From: Prunus persica
Taxonomy: Eukaryota > Streptophyta > Magnoliopsida > Rosales > Rosaceae
Assembly: GCF_000346465.2 (NCBI RefSeq)
Contig: NC_034009.1
Location: 6,354,833-6,418,832, forward strand
Length of the DNA stretch: 64,000 nucleotides
Direction: 5' to 3'
The first letter of the stretch is position 1; each line of letters starts with the position of its first letter. This document shows, piece by piece, positions 24,987-35,521 of this stretch. Made by a program: the position numbers and the translations under genes. The notes beneath the pieces were generated by a model. The model saw only the letters and a program-made list of their open reading frames with translations, was not told the origin of the DNA and searched no databases.

Positions 24987-25729
24987 ATGAATGCTTTTGA
25001 ACCGCAGGGACAAGACTCCCTGAAAAGGAGGTGGCAGGAGAGGAGGCAGCAACTTGGTGGTGCAATTACTCCACCTTCTTCTCATTTGATCAGAAACCCT
25101 AACGGTGCTAGTCTCCACAGCTTCCCGGGACTTCTTGATGATGATCTCGTTTCCACGATGGTCCCTCCGGTCACCGTCGTTCTTGAAGGCCGTTCTATCT
25201 GCCAGCGCATTAGTCTCCAGAAGCATGCAAGTTACCAAAGTCTTGCCAAGGCCCTACGCCAAATGTTCGTGGATGGTAGCGATGTGGGGGCTGTTAATGA
25301 CAAAGACCTTGATCTTTCAAATGCTGTTCCTGGTCATGTGATTGCTTATGAAGACATGGAAAATGATCTTCTTCTTGCCGGTGACCTTAATTGGAAGTGA
25401 GTTCTAAATACTCTCTCTTTCTTTTGCCTTTAATTTGACAAATTCATAAATGATACAAAGTTTTAAGGTTATGATACGAGAGTAATTTTTTCCTATCTGA
25501 CATATTATGTAGTTACATTGTGAATTTGAATCACACATTTTGACAATAATTTACTTTAATCGATGATTCCGATTATTAACATCCTACTTGTGTTGCTCTT
25601 AATTTGATTCTCTCTGATGATCTATTTATGTGTGCGTGTGGATGTCATAGGGATTTTGTACGCGTTGCCAAGAGAATTCGGATACTACCAGCCAAGGGAA
25701 ATTCGAGGAGGGGAAGAAGGGATGCATAG
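24987..25729 (+). CDS. IAA33: Auxin-responsive protein IAA33 (non-canonical Aux/IAA)
   Basis: This is a small nuclear Aux/IAA-family protein; Arabidopsis IAA33 acts in root distal stem-cell auxin responses. Exons 24987-25396 and 25651-25729 join in frame (GT-AG) into 162 residues. The start MNAFEPQGQDSLKRRWQER matches the family. The PB1 region begins at VPPVTVVLEGRSICQRISL (about residue 60). It continues with SYQSLAKALRQMFVDG, DLDLSNAVPGHVIAYEDME, NDLLLAGDLNWKDFV and the basic KRIRILP. There is no EAR repression motif (LxLxL) and no GWPPV degron, as known for IAA33. It is therefore not expected to be an auxin-triggered TIR1 target and probably works by PB1 competition with other Aux/IAA or ARF proteins. 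The upstream GTG that would lengthen the frame is ignored. Confidence 0.95.
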
Positions 25730-26555
25730 CTAGCGTATGCTGGAATTTGGCATTTTGCAGACTGTGTTGGCAAGAAAGTCAAGGAAGTTATATATACAAG
25801 TCATAAACGGGAAACTTGTGTGTCATGGAAACATGGATTTTAATGTCATATATAGCTAGCTACTTCTTGGAATCATATGTACTTTTCCCAATGAAATGTA
25901 AAGCATGCTCACTTATTTCCTTATAATTTTATGAATAAAAAACCTTTTTCTCATATAGATTGTCTCACATCCTTGAATTTTCTTCCTTGTTCCATCCTGC
26001 TATGTGTTTTGTGTTCACTTTAATTTCCCCAGCATGAAGAAACACACCGACATAGCTAGTTTGATAGAAAGCTAGCTTCAAGGAGAAAATACTTTCTCCT
26101 TTTTGAAGCTAGGTTCGATTTATTCTAGGTACATTACCAGCATGGCACAAAATTGGCTAACTAGTTAGAGATTCATAATACGCAAGCACGTTCCTCAATA
26201 GGGCTTATCCAATGTAGGTTCCTACAATTTCTATATCCTAGACATATACCCATCATTCTATAAATCTATGTGTAAAACCCAATTTCAAACTTAAATGATC
26301 AGTAGGATATAAGATGTCATAGTATTCTTATGTTTTTACATCGTTGCCATCATACTTCATATTTTATTTATAATTTATTCTAAGCATTTCATTAACTGCC
26401 ATAATAGTAATTAAAACTCCCTATTAATAACATATCAATCACCCCATTTCTTTTGGTTGCCATTCCCTCTAACATATTGCCCCCTAAAATTACAAAAATA
26501 AAATAAAAAATTGTAAATTATATATCCAATAATGTACATATAAAATATAAATATA
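25730..26555. other. IAA33 3' region and intergenic DNA
   Basis: The IAA33 3' UTR probably runs to about 25945, where 'gaataaaaaa' provides a poly(A)-signal-like word. The rest, AT-rich, shows no gene. Confidence 0.45.
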
Positions 26556-27260
26556 AATATATACGTATAAAAATAGGGGTATATTATTTACCAAAAATTT
26601 ATAAAAAAAAACTAGGTCAGTTACTTTGTAATTGAAATTTCGATACATTTTTCATAAATTAAAAATAGGTACACAATAATTTAGTGAAAATAGGTACGTT
26701 GTATAATGTAAATTTATGCACATTTTTTTTTTATAGAGAAAAGAATAGGTACATTAATTAGAAGAAAAAAATAAGTTCATTATACTAGGTAAATTGTTTT
26801 ACTAGGTATACATTATTAGAGAAAAAAATAGGTACATTATTTAGAGGAAAAAACAGGTTCATTTAAAAAATAAATCATAAAACAAAAAATAAATAGATTA
26901 TCAAATTATTTTTCATAAAACAAGTAATAGGTACATTATTTAGAGAAAAATATAGATACAAAATTTAGCGAAAAAATAGGTTCATTATACTAGGTACATT
27001 ATTAGAGAAAAAAAATAGGTACATTATTTGGAGAGAAAAAATAGGTTCATTTAAAAAAAAAAATTGTTTTCATAAAACAAGTAATAGGTGCTTTATTTAG
27101 AGGGGGAAAAAAGGAGAGAAAAATAGGTACATTATTTAGAGAAAAAATAGATTCATTTAAAAAAAATGTTAAAAAAAATAATAAATAGATTATCAAATTA
27201 CTTTTCAACATCATTAGAATGTACACTATTATTCATAAAATTATAATAAAATAGATTACT
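26556..27260. repeat. AT-rich array of 'ataggtacattattta' units
   Basis: The words 'aataggtacattattta', 'gagaaaaaa' and 'ataggttcatt' recur about ten times between 26570 and 27160 with irregular spacing and mixed order. 'ataaatagattatcaaatta' also occurs twice, near 26890 and 27180. It is a degraded tandem or shuffled repeat without coding potential. Confidence 0.65.
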
Positions 27261-27706
27261 AGTCGTATAATTCATAAAAGAAAAACAACATAAATTTTTT
27301 TATTAAATAAACGGATTACTAATACGTTAATGTTGAATTTAATATTTAATTTCAAATAAGTTTTTAAATTAATTCCTACATCCATTACAACCATTTGAAG
27401 ATCTTTCCATATTCAACATATGTCATTAGTTATATCCCCCATAACACATTAACTTATAAATAGGGGTAGTTTTGGAATTTGAAAATTGCAATAAATCATA
27501 TTTTAAGTTATATTAGGTAACTTGCTTAGTTGGATCCTAGTCATCGGGTATTATTTGAAAAAATTGGGTATTTTAAATAGAAAAGGGAAAGGTTGTAGGT
27601 GATTTAAAATGAATTTTATGGGTCTAAGCTCAATTAATACTTAAGGGCCTGTGCTCGTTTGATAACCATTTCAGTTTTTAGTTTTTAATTTCCATTTTTA
27701 AGGAAA

Positions 27707-29041
27707 GCTTATTTACACCAATGCCTCATGAAACTACAATCAAATCTTACATTGCACCCCCAAACTCAAAGTGGCTCACTTACATTCTTGACTGAGGTTT
27801 GGTGACCCACTTTATCTCATACTGTCAACTCCATCGAAAAGTATGTTAACTTTGATGATGTGGTAGGGTTGGTTTTGTAATTTTCTACACATGGATTATT
27901 GTCCACCAATTTAGTGGGTGACGTGGCAAGTGGAGCTTATCTCCAATTAAATAATCTAATAATTAAAAATTAAACAAAAACATAAAACTTCTTTATGTTG
28001 TAAATTAATTAAAAATTATAATAAAATAAAATAAAACTAGGAAAAAAAAAAGAAGAAAAAAAAAAACACCCATCGACCTAAAATCTCTCAGCCCACCCAG
28101 CTTAACACCATCCCCAATTCTGTGATCCCCAACACCCACCCCTACCCGTCGACCTCGAGTTGCCGCCCAGGGCTGCGCACACACTTTCTCTCTCGTACCT
28201 GGGAGCTGCCCATTTCGGTGCAACCACCTCGAGCTCGGGCACGCCATTCAGAGCCGGTTGAGGCCAAACCCGTATAGCTTCGAGATCAGGATGGGCTTCG
28301 GGCTCTCAGGACCGGGGTAGCGGCAAAGATATCTTACCTGAATCACTGCCATTGGTTTCGCTAGAGAACTTGGGGCGGAATCTGGAGCGGGAGGCCATGG
28401 ATCTGGACAAGGTCGGGTTTTCGGGTCGGAGTTTGACATTATAGGGAAATGGGTTCAGTCAAGGAAGTAAAACTAGTGGCGCTTCAGTGCAGATATGAAA
28501 ATGTACTCCAAGTTTAGGTTTTGAAATCAGTTTAGGAATTGATTTTTATTTGTTCTCCCTGAATTTGGGTGGGTTATGGTGACTGGCATGTTATGGTGGA
28601 GATGGTGGAGGTTCAAGGGAGAGAAAGGCCAGGGGTGGGTGGGGCTGGTGCAGGTTGAAAATGGTGATTGCAGGGAGAGGTTGAAGATGGTGGCTAATGG
28701 TTTTTTTCTTTTTCCTTTTTTTCCTAATGTTATTTATTTTATTACAATTTTTAATTAATTTACAGCATAAAGAATTTTTTATCATTTGTTTGTTATCTAT
28801 GTGGAGGTGGGCTCCACTTGTCATGTCACCCACTCAATTGGTGAATAATGATCCATGTGTACGAAATTACAAAAACACTCTTGCCACGTCATCGAAATTA
28901 ACAGACTTTTGGATGGAGTTGACAGCATGGGGCAAAGTGGGTCACCAAACCTCGGTCAAGAGATGTAAGTGGGCCACTTTGAGTTTTGGGGTGCAATGTG
29001 AGATTTGACCGTAATTTCAGGGAGTATTGGTGTTACTAAGC
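27707..29041. mobile_element. Mutator-like element with about 290-bp TIRs and a captured gene fragment
   Basis: The left arm (27707 to about 28000) starts 'gcttatttacaccaatgcct'. Inverted, the right arm (about 28755-29041) starts 'gcttagtaacaccaatactc'. The arms align over about 290 bp, including 'gaggtttggtgacccactt' identical in both. No transposase is present. The interior (28040-28720) is GC-rich with a coding-like first exon on the minus strand. The 9-base flanks (ttaaggaaa, ctttagaaa) match only in part. Confidence 0.7.
28060..28439 (-). pseudogene. Captured first-exon-like fragment of an unrecognised gene
   Basis: On the minus strand, GC-rich sequence contains ATGs at 28439 (MSNSDPKTRPCP) and about 28399 (MASRSRFRPKFSSETNGSD). 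The second frame reaches a splice-donor-like 'cag|gtaaga' near 28338. Base composition differs sharply from the AT-rich flanks, as expected for genic DNA carried by the MULE. The parent gene was not recognised. More GC-rich sequence, down to 28060, could be intron or further captured pieces. Confidence 0.4.
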
Positions 29042-29614
29042 CTTTAGAAAACATAAAACTTGTTTAGTAACCAATTTTAGTTTTCAAAAAAAAATTGAAA
29101 AATAAAGTTGTTTGGTAAGTCTTTTCAATTTTCAGTTTAATGTGGAATTTGGAAATAAAAAAAATTTGGGGTCAAATTGTGAATTTTATATCATAGAATG
29201 AAAGTGCATATTACAAAGTGTTTGTAGTTTTTTTTTATTTTTATGTGATTTGTTTGGAGTTATGGTGATTTTTTTTGGTGAATTTTGGATCTGCAAGTCC
29301 CGAGGCTTGGACTAGGTCCACAGTCAAACGCAACAATCGGGCTGACAGGTCCAAGTTGGAAGGTCCCAAATACCGAGTTTCGATAACTAGAGTGCAATGC
29401 ATGTGTAGTAATGTAAAATTGGTGAATCATAAAGGATTGCAATATAAGGAAACTAAAAACTGAAAAGACTTTCAAGTTGTTTAAAAAAATTAAAGGTGAT
29501 TTTGAAAACTAGATTTCACTTTTTTTGAAAACTTCAAACAAAATCTGTTATTTAGTTTTTCAGTTTTCAAAAAAAGTGAAACTAAAAATGAAATGGTTAT
29601 GAAAGAACCCCTAA

Positions 29615-29968
29615 GGGCCCGTTTGATAATCATTTCAATTTTACTTTTTAGTTTTCATTTTTTGTGCTAGAGTATAGAGGAAAATGAGAGTGAGAATAAG
29701 AGTGATGATGAGATTTAGAGAGAGGAAGAGAGGGAGGAGTAACAAAAGTGAAAACAAAATCTTAAAAGTGAAAACAATTTGAAATAGATTTTAGTTTTTA
29801 GTTTTTGTTTTCACTTTTGTTAGTCCCTCTCATTCTCTCCTCTCATCTTCCCTCTCAATCACATCTCCACTCTCATTCTCACTTGCATTCTCCCTCTTTT
29901 TCCTCTATACTCTAGCATAAAAAATGAAAGTTAGAAACTAAAATTGAAATATGGTTATCAAATGGCCC
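29615..29968. mobile_element. Fold-back Tourist-type MITE, nearly palindromic over its length
   Basis: The left half begins 'gggcccgtttgataatcatt' and the right half, inverted, begins 'gggccatttgataaccat'. The mirror continues through 'ttttagttt', 'atgctagagtatagaggaaaa' (one mismatch), 'tgagaat.agag' and 'aacaaaagtgaaaac' to the middle near 29790. TAA flanks both sides, at 29612-29614 and 29969-29971. The RNA would form a hairpin of about 170 bp. Confidence 0.85.
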
Positions 29969-30195
29969 TAAGTAATTTCTTTTGCAAAAACCCTATCCAC
30001 AAAGAAAAAATTATTTCTCTGAGCCCCAAAGGAAAAGACCAAGGAGGAATAAGAAGCGCCTATGCTTTCCCTTATCTCCCATCCTCTTCTTTACCTTGTT
30101 TTGGGTTAGTGAATAACAAGTCCCTTTATTAAATAGCAAGCCCTTGTGGTTATTTAGTGCGATCCATGCTCAGATCTCAACGGCATTGGAGGCAT

Positions 30196-30669
30196 CCGTT
30201 TGGTTCATGGGAAAGGAGGTGTGGGAATGGAAATTCAATTGCTTTCCCATGTTTGGTAAGTCTAAGCATGAGAAATGGTTGCCTGACACATGAGAAAGTA
30301 GGGGGGAAAGTGAAGCCTCCTCTTAACTTGGGTTTTGTTTTCCCTTCTCATGGGAAAGTTTGGGAAAATGAGCCAACATTCAATGCACAATTTTCATGAC
30401 TATTTTGTCCCTATGAACAATTTATAATTACAACGTATCATTAAATGCATTCTTTTTTTATTTGATTTAATATGGGTATAATTGAAAAATTATACAAACT
30501 TTGTTTTCCATTCCTACTCAAAACAAACATGGGAAAGGAAACAAAATGAAATCTCCCAGTTACTTTCTCGATATTACCAAATGTGGGAAATGAATCTTTT
30601 ATTTCCATTCCTTGAGAAATAACATGGGAAATGATTTCCCCTCAAATTCATTCCGTGAACCAAACGGGC
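30196..30669. mobile_element. 'gtttggttc' MITE, intact copy 1
   Basis: The element begins 'ccgtttggttcatggg' and ends with the inverse 'gtgaaccaaacggg'. It is collinear over about 474 bp with the reverse complement of 43668-44147: shared 'ttcccatgtttggtaagtc', 'gacacatgagaaagtag', 'atttataattacaac', 'cattaaatgcattcttttt' and 'aatatgggtataattgaaaa'. No transposase or clear target duplication is seen. Confidence 0.75.
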
Positions 30670-31737
30670 TAGGGTTTTCAAAATGTAATAATTAATTTGT
30701 TTGTGAGGTTAAATAAAATTGGGTTTTTTTATTTTTTATGATAGATATATAATTGAAGATCAATTTCTTCAGAAACATGTATACCTTCTGGATATGTACG
30801 TTCATAAGAAGCTAGCTGTATAAAACTTGCATAGCCTTTATCCTTAATTTGTCTTAAAATCTAAATTAAACTATAATGAAATAAATTACGTTGTTAATTA
30901 GTTTTTATTTGTTACTGATTAATGTGAAGACCGGAATAACTTTAAGCTTACATATGATATTTATGCTTAATATAGTCATTGGATAAAAAAAGAAGAAGAA
31001 GGTAATATAGTCATAAGACACTTAACAAGCAAGCTCTCAATAGATAGTTCCTCACAGCCACACATGACTAGCTTTTTGTTTGAAGATGTCTCAAATTTGA
31101 ATTCCCTTAAATCCTCAATTCGATAATAAAAATTAAAATATGTAGTTAATTGGTGGATTATATTGTTTGATATAATTGAAAAATTAAACAAACTTTATTT
31201 TACATTTCTATGCAAACAAAACATGTGAAATGAAATAAAGTGGTATTTCCTATTTACTTTCCTAGCATTACCAAACGTGAGAAAAGAATCTTCAATTTCT
31301 CATTAAATCTTTTTCACGAACCAAACGGTGTTTTAGGTGTGGGGTTTGATTATGCCTTTGTAATTAGTATCTAGCTAGATTGAACCTCAAAAACTAAATA
31401 AAGTAACATCAATTATAGGCAAACAGTAAAGTGGGTAGAAGTAGCCTTTCCACATTGTACTCTATTTAAATTTGTCAGTTGTCTGGTCCTAAATACCATT
31501 ATACAATATAATTAGCACTTCATTTTATAAATGATCTTAAAGTCTCAATCAAATCCAACAAGTGGCATCATCGACATCAATGGTGTCTTTGGTGGGGAAC
31601 AAAATTAAACAATTGAAAATGCGAAGGATGAAAAGTTTGTATCAAATAGGGCATTGTGTTGTAATAAGAAAAACAAACCAAAAGGGCTGGTGGTTTCATA
31701 TTCTGTATTTAAAATCATTCACATGCATTAACACTCA
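30670..31737. other. AT-rich intergenic DNA
   Basis: Apart from the MITE fragment at 31160-31335 no feature was recognised, and no open frame resembles a known protein. Confidence 0.45.
31160..31335. repeat. Fragment of the 'gtttggttc' MITE
   Basis: 'ataattgaaaaattaaacaaactttattttacatttct' through 'agcattaccaaacgtgag' and 'cacgaaccaaacgg' corresponds to the right third of the copy at 30196-30669, in the same orientation, about 500 bp further on. Only this end is present. Confidence 0.6.
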
Positions 31738-32540
31738 AAGCAGTGGTGGCAATTTCCGATATTGACCTGATATATGATTCGAAATCCACACAAAAATTTA
31801 GTGATTTAGTCTGCATGATTTATTTTTGGGTTATTTTTGGGTCAATCAGCCATGACCCATTTAATAAACGGCTGAATTTCAAGTCAACTCGCCAAAATAC
31901 ATATATAACGAGTTTATTAAACAGGTCGTGTCAATCTGTGAAATACACATAACTCATTTATTTAGTTCTCCTTCATTTTCTTTATTTTTTTAATTTCTCT
32001 TCCTCAATCATTATTTTTTTTAATATAAAAATTTAAAAAATTACAAAGTGCAATTACTTTATTAAATTATCCAAATTCAAGTTTTTTACTTGTTTTTTTT
32101 AATGACCTTGTGAATTTGAGATGTGGGTCTTTGTTGTTTTTTTTATTCCTTGTTTTTATTTGTTTTTACTTATTCCCAATACTCAATTAACCAAGTGATT
32201 CTTGTATGTTGTATGGGCCATGCACACATCTGGGAGAATATAAACTAGATGTATGTCATCAAGTCAAGTCAATTTATTGCAAGGCTTTAGAAAAAAAATT
32301 ATTATTTGATTATGATAAGAAATTTTTTTTTGTTTGGGGGTTAAATTATGATAAGAAATAAAATATAGCAATCCTAATAATTTGTTAAACATGTTATTAA
32401 CCAGCTAACATGTTTAAAAACTTGTTTAACATGACTCGAATTAGACACGACACGTTTATTAAATGGGTCGGGTTTGAGTTGAGCATTCTTGACATGTTTA
32501 TGATCCTGACACGACACGATCCATTGCCAACTCTAACTCA
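31738..32540. mobile_element. Possible TIR element with 'gtggcaat' ends
   Basis: The left 'agtggtggcaatttccgat' faces, inverted, 'agagttggcaatggatcgtg' about 800 bp away. Subterminal words on one side ('gacccatttaataaacgg') recur on the other as 'gacacgacacgtttattaaa'. No transposase is seen and the target duplication was not resolved. Confidence 0.4.
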
Positions 32541-32732
32541 GAGCGTGACTTGGCTGACTAAACTAGAGAGATTGACTTGTTTATTTGTTTTGTGTTAATT
32601 TTTTTGTAAATTAAAGAGAGGGTTCAAACTTGAGACATCTTTCAAAATTGAGAAGAAAAATATTACCATATTGAAGAAAATCAAATTTTATGATGATTCA
32701 ATTGTTTGAGAGAATGAGATAGATGAAATTAA

Positions 32733-32962
32733 GGGTTAACTACTTAAAACCCCTCCAAATTTTAGGAGTCATTTTAAATTGATACTAACGGACGTTAGTC
32801 TGACTAATAGATCTACTTTTTTTTTTTTTTTTTAAAATTTATTATTATTTTTTTATAGGGGTCAAAGACTAGCGAATGTAATTGTGAGTAGAGTTTTCGT
32901 GAATTTGTGAGTGTGTGGAGTATCCAATTTAAAATGACCTCCAAAGTTTATGTAGTTAACCC
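32733..32962. mobile_element. Small Mutator-like MITE
   Basis: The ends 'gggttaactacttaaaa' and, inverted, 'gggttaactacataaact' span 230 bp. The 9-base flanks 'tgaaattaa' (32724-32732) and 'taaaattaa' (32963-32971) match at 8 of 9 positions. The arms run about 55 bp ('catttta.attg.tac'). Confidence 0.65.
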
Positions 32963-33059
32963 TAAAATTAATCACTGGATATCATTTTTGCTAAATCCAA
33001 AGGCATAATGTTGTCTATAAAAATAGTGCTCATCTAATCCCAAATAGGGCAAAACTCCA

Positions 33060-33689
33060 TGCTTCGTGTCAGTGCCTACAGTCGATGCTTCCAATCATGT
33101 CTAAGAAATTTTGAGTCTCGGCTTTTTGTAGAAGCCTTCGGAGGTCCCTAGGAGTGGGTTTGCGGAGGTACTCCCTTGTGTAGAGATTTTCTATTGCCTC
33201 ACAGAATCTGACCAAGCACTCTAGGATAGTTGATTTCCCCATCTTAGCAATCTCATCCACCTAGTCTACAGATGCGTCCATACTCAAGCATCCGCAAAGC
33301 AGCTATAAGTTTTTACTCTAGAGGAAGACCAAAAACCCTAAGACCATCATACTTCTGAACGAAGTATGTGTCGTAATTGCAAACATCATGCATGATTTTT
33401 TGGAACAAATGGGGCTGCATTCTATATCTCTCTCGAAAATAAGAAACCGAATATAATGAATTTAGGATAAAGTAATCTTCCAAGTGATTCTTACCCCGAG
33501 AGTGCCTATGTCTGTCTACTTTCGGGGCACGATGATGGTGGTGATCGCCTTGATTGATTGAGCATACCCACCGCTAAAACAACTTCATCCTCCTTTTTCA
33601 TCCAACTCATAATTTTCTTCAGCACGTCTGGGCCTGATTTTTTCATCTTTTGGTTGTTGCCTCTCCAACACCCTCCTCAAGTTAGACAT
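33060..33689 (-). pseudogene. PIF/Harbinger transposase remnant (HARBI1-like)
   Basis: The minus strand reads YFRERYRMQPHLFQKIMHDV, then YGRICR, then GKSTILECLVRFCEAIENLY, EYLRKPTPRDLRRLL and MIGSIDCRH. These are the N-terminal part and first catalytic block of plant PIF/Harbinger transposases; the D of SIDC is the first of the DDE triad. The rest of the catalytic domain is missing downstream, stops occur after VFGLPLE and before DEIAKMGKS, and a frame slip follows the presumed start MSNLRRVLERQ at 33689. So it is dead. The neighbouring tandem repeats and the right edge near 34245 belong to the same element. Confidence 0.8.
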
Positions 33690-33813
33690 TGAGAGTAGAA
33701 TGTGTTTTGTAAAATTTGAGAAATGAAACGATAGAGAAGATATAGTGTGAGAAGTCTGTGAGAAGTCTGAGTTGAGGGTGTAGTTTTATAGAGGGATTTA
33801 GAAGATAAAGATG

Positions 33814-34085
33814 ACACGTGGCGCAATTTTAGAGGGTGAAAATCTTATATAAAATCTGATATTAGAATTTTATAATAAATATCGACACGTGGCAAACGAG
33901 AATCTTATCCGAAAATCTTATTTGAAATTTGAGATTTGAATGTTGTAACAAAATATGGACATGTGGCAATCGAAAATCTTATCCAAAAATGTTATCTAAA
34001 TTTTAAGTGAGAATTTTATAATAAATAGTAACACGTGATAACCGAAAATCTTATCCGAAAAGTTTATCAAAATTAATGATTTCAG
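33814..34085 (-). repeat. Four-copy, about 72-bp tandem repeat with G-box-like cores
   Basis: Units start at 33814, 33885, 33959 and 34031 (spacing 71, 74, 72). Each has 'acacgtgg' or a variant, followed by 'cgaaaatcttatcc' or similar. The array lies directly upstream of the dead Harbinger transposase and probably is its subterminal repeat, where transposase binds. The edge 'ggtggaattgctctaatgca' near 34222-34242 looks like the element's right terminus. Confidence 0.7.
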
Positions 34086-34245
34086 TATAAAAAATAGAAA
34101 ATAAATTAAAGTGAACAGTAATTACCCTTGTCCTTGCCTTTTAGGATGAAAACAAAAAATACAAAAGCTATCACTATTTACGTCAATAGTGATAAACCTT
34201 ACCTTGCCTTTCCCTTTTTGGGGTGGAATTGCTCTAATGCACCTT

Positions 34246-35521
34246 TGACATTAAGGCCTTGCATGACCAGCGAAATTCAGCATCAAATCCATTTAAGGAT
34301 TGTACAGCTTACAACCAGTCAGTGACTCAGTGGTAGCAACCACCATGCATGTAGGCATTTAAATGTGTGGCCCAACCTAGGTCATAAAAGCCTTAATTTT
34401 AATCTTGTCAATTTAAATGCTCAACCACCAATTTAATCTAAAATCAGTGAAAAACCATATAAAAGAAATCATGAATCATGGTTGTCAATCTTTTCTGGAT
34501 AAAAAAAAATGATGCTTGTTGGAGGCTGTCATGTACCTTGCACAATGTATTGACATTATCCCTAACTTAATCACCATAATTGAATTCAAGTAAATGTGAG
34601 CAAAAATTAAGCCTCAAGTAACAAGCAACTTTCATGCATCCTAAACTTGTGGCAGTGGAGATACAATCAAACAACATGATATGATATTCACAGAAAGAAG
34701 GGTATCACATTATTCTATATTTTATTGGAATTTTTCTGAATAAACACTGACCTAATCGTTGAAGTGTTTTCTTACCAGCACCCCCATCCACCGTCATTTC
34801 GGCAAGCGAAAAAAATGTCATACTTCTCAAACAAGTATATAAGATTATTGTTGGACCCGACGATTTATGCTCCGACGCAAACTAGCCTATCATTTTCTTA
34901 ATATACTCCCAAATTAGCCTATCATTTTCAACAATCCTCTTGATCAATCCTGACCATCTATCATGTTCAATCACGCCTCAACTTAATGATCTTCTTGTTG
35001 CAACAACTTCAAGAAGAACCCCATACACATAATATGTCTAAAGCTAAACATTCACTTCTATGATATAAGAGAAAAACCCACTTAATCCTCTACCAAAGTT
35101 ACATTGTTAAGTGACAATTGCTTTCATAACCTCTGAATTCCCTTTCAGCGAATTGGCCTTAATTTACAACTTACCTAAAGTATTACAAAAGGTTTGCAGA
35201 ATATCAATATTTTATTTCAGCAATTCTACTCCTAACCAAAACGCTGCGAAGCGTTGTACGAAATAATTTCTGACCGAATGCTGTTGATGCAGGTGTACTT
35301 ATGTATCATCTGTCAAAAGCTCTAACATGTAAAGCTACTGATAAGAAACAGCAAGGATTTTTAAACAGAAAATTCAATAATCACTGTATGAAGTGGCTGA
35401 CCAGTTTTAGAATAACGTAAGAATGATATTCTGGCAAAAACCATCAAGGTGTGCCTTCAATTCTAATCAATAAAAGTTGCTTGTTTCCCTATTGCAGCAT
35501 AAATATGCCACAAAGCATAGT
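34246..35521. other. Intergenic DNA and GPP 3' region
   Basis: No gene was recognised. The right part, from about 35150, is likely the 3' UTR of the minus-strand GPP gene. A short direct repeat 'aattagcctatcattttc' or near match occurs twice around 34882 and 34912. Confidence 0.45.

Larger units (their letters stand above)
27645..29611. mobile_element. Tourist-like (PIF/Harbinger) element with a MULE nested inside
   Basis: The left end 'gggcctgtgctcgtttgata' plus 'accatttcagtttttag' is mirrored at the right end (about 29570-29611), inverted, as 'ggggttctttcataacc' plus 'atttcatttttag'. TAA flanks both sides, at 27642-27644 and 29612-29614. At 27707 the sequence is interrupted by a long-TIR element that ends at 29041, after which the host element resumes. 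The right TAA is shared with the next MITE at 29615. Confidence 0.6.

Noticed and set aside
24792..25238. 148-codon minus-strand frame
   Set aside because: It is antisense to IAA33 and to its CT-rich leader (poly Arg-Glu).
28576..28833. Frames on both strands in the right half of the MULE interior
   Set aside because: They run from a G-rich stretch into the TIR, with low-complexity Lys or Phe ends; no support.
33069..33260. A 63-codon frame as an intact HARBI1-like gene
   Set aside because: It covers only part of a transposase, with stops on the N-terminal side and the DDE domain missing downstream.
33814..34085. CRISPR-like array of regularly spaced repeats
   Set aside because: The units are adjacent tandem copies without unique spacers, in a plant genome, next to a Harbinger transposase.
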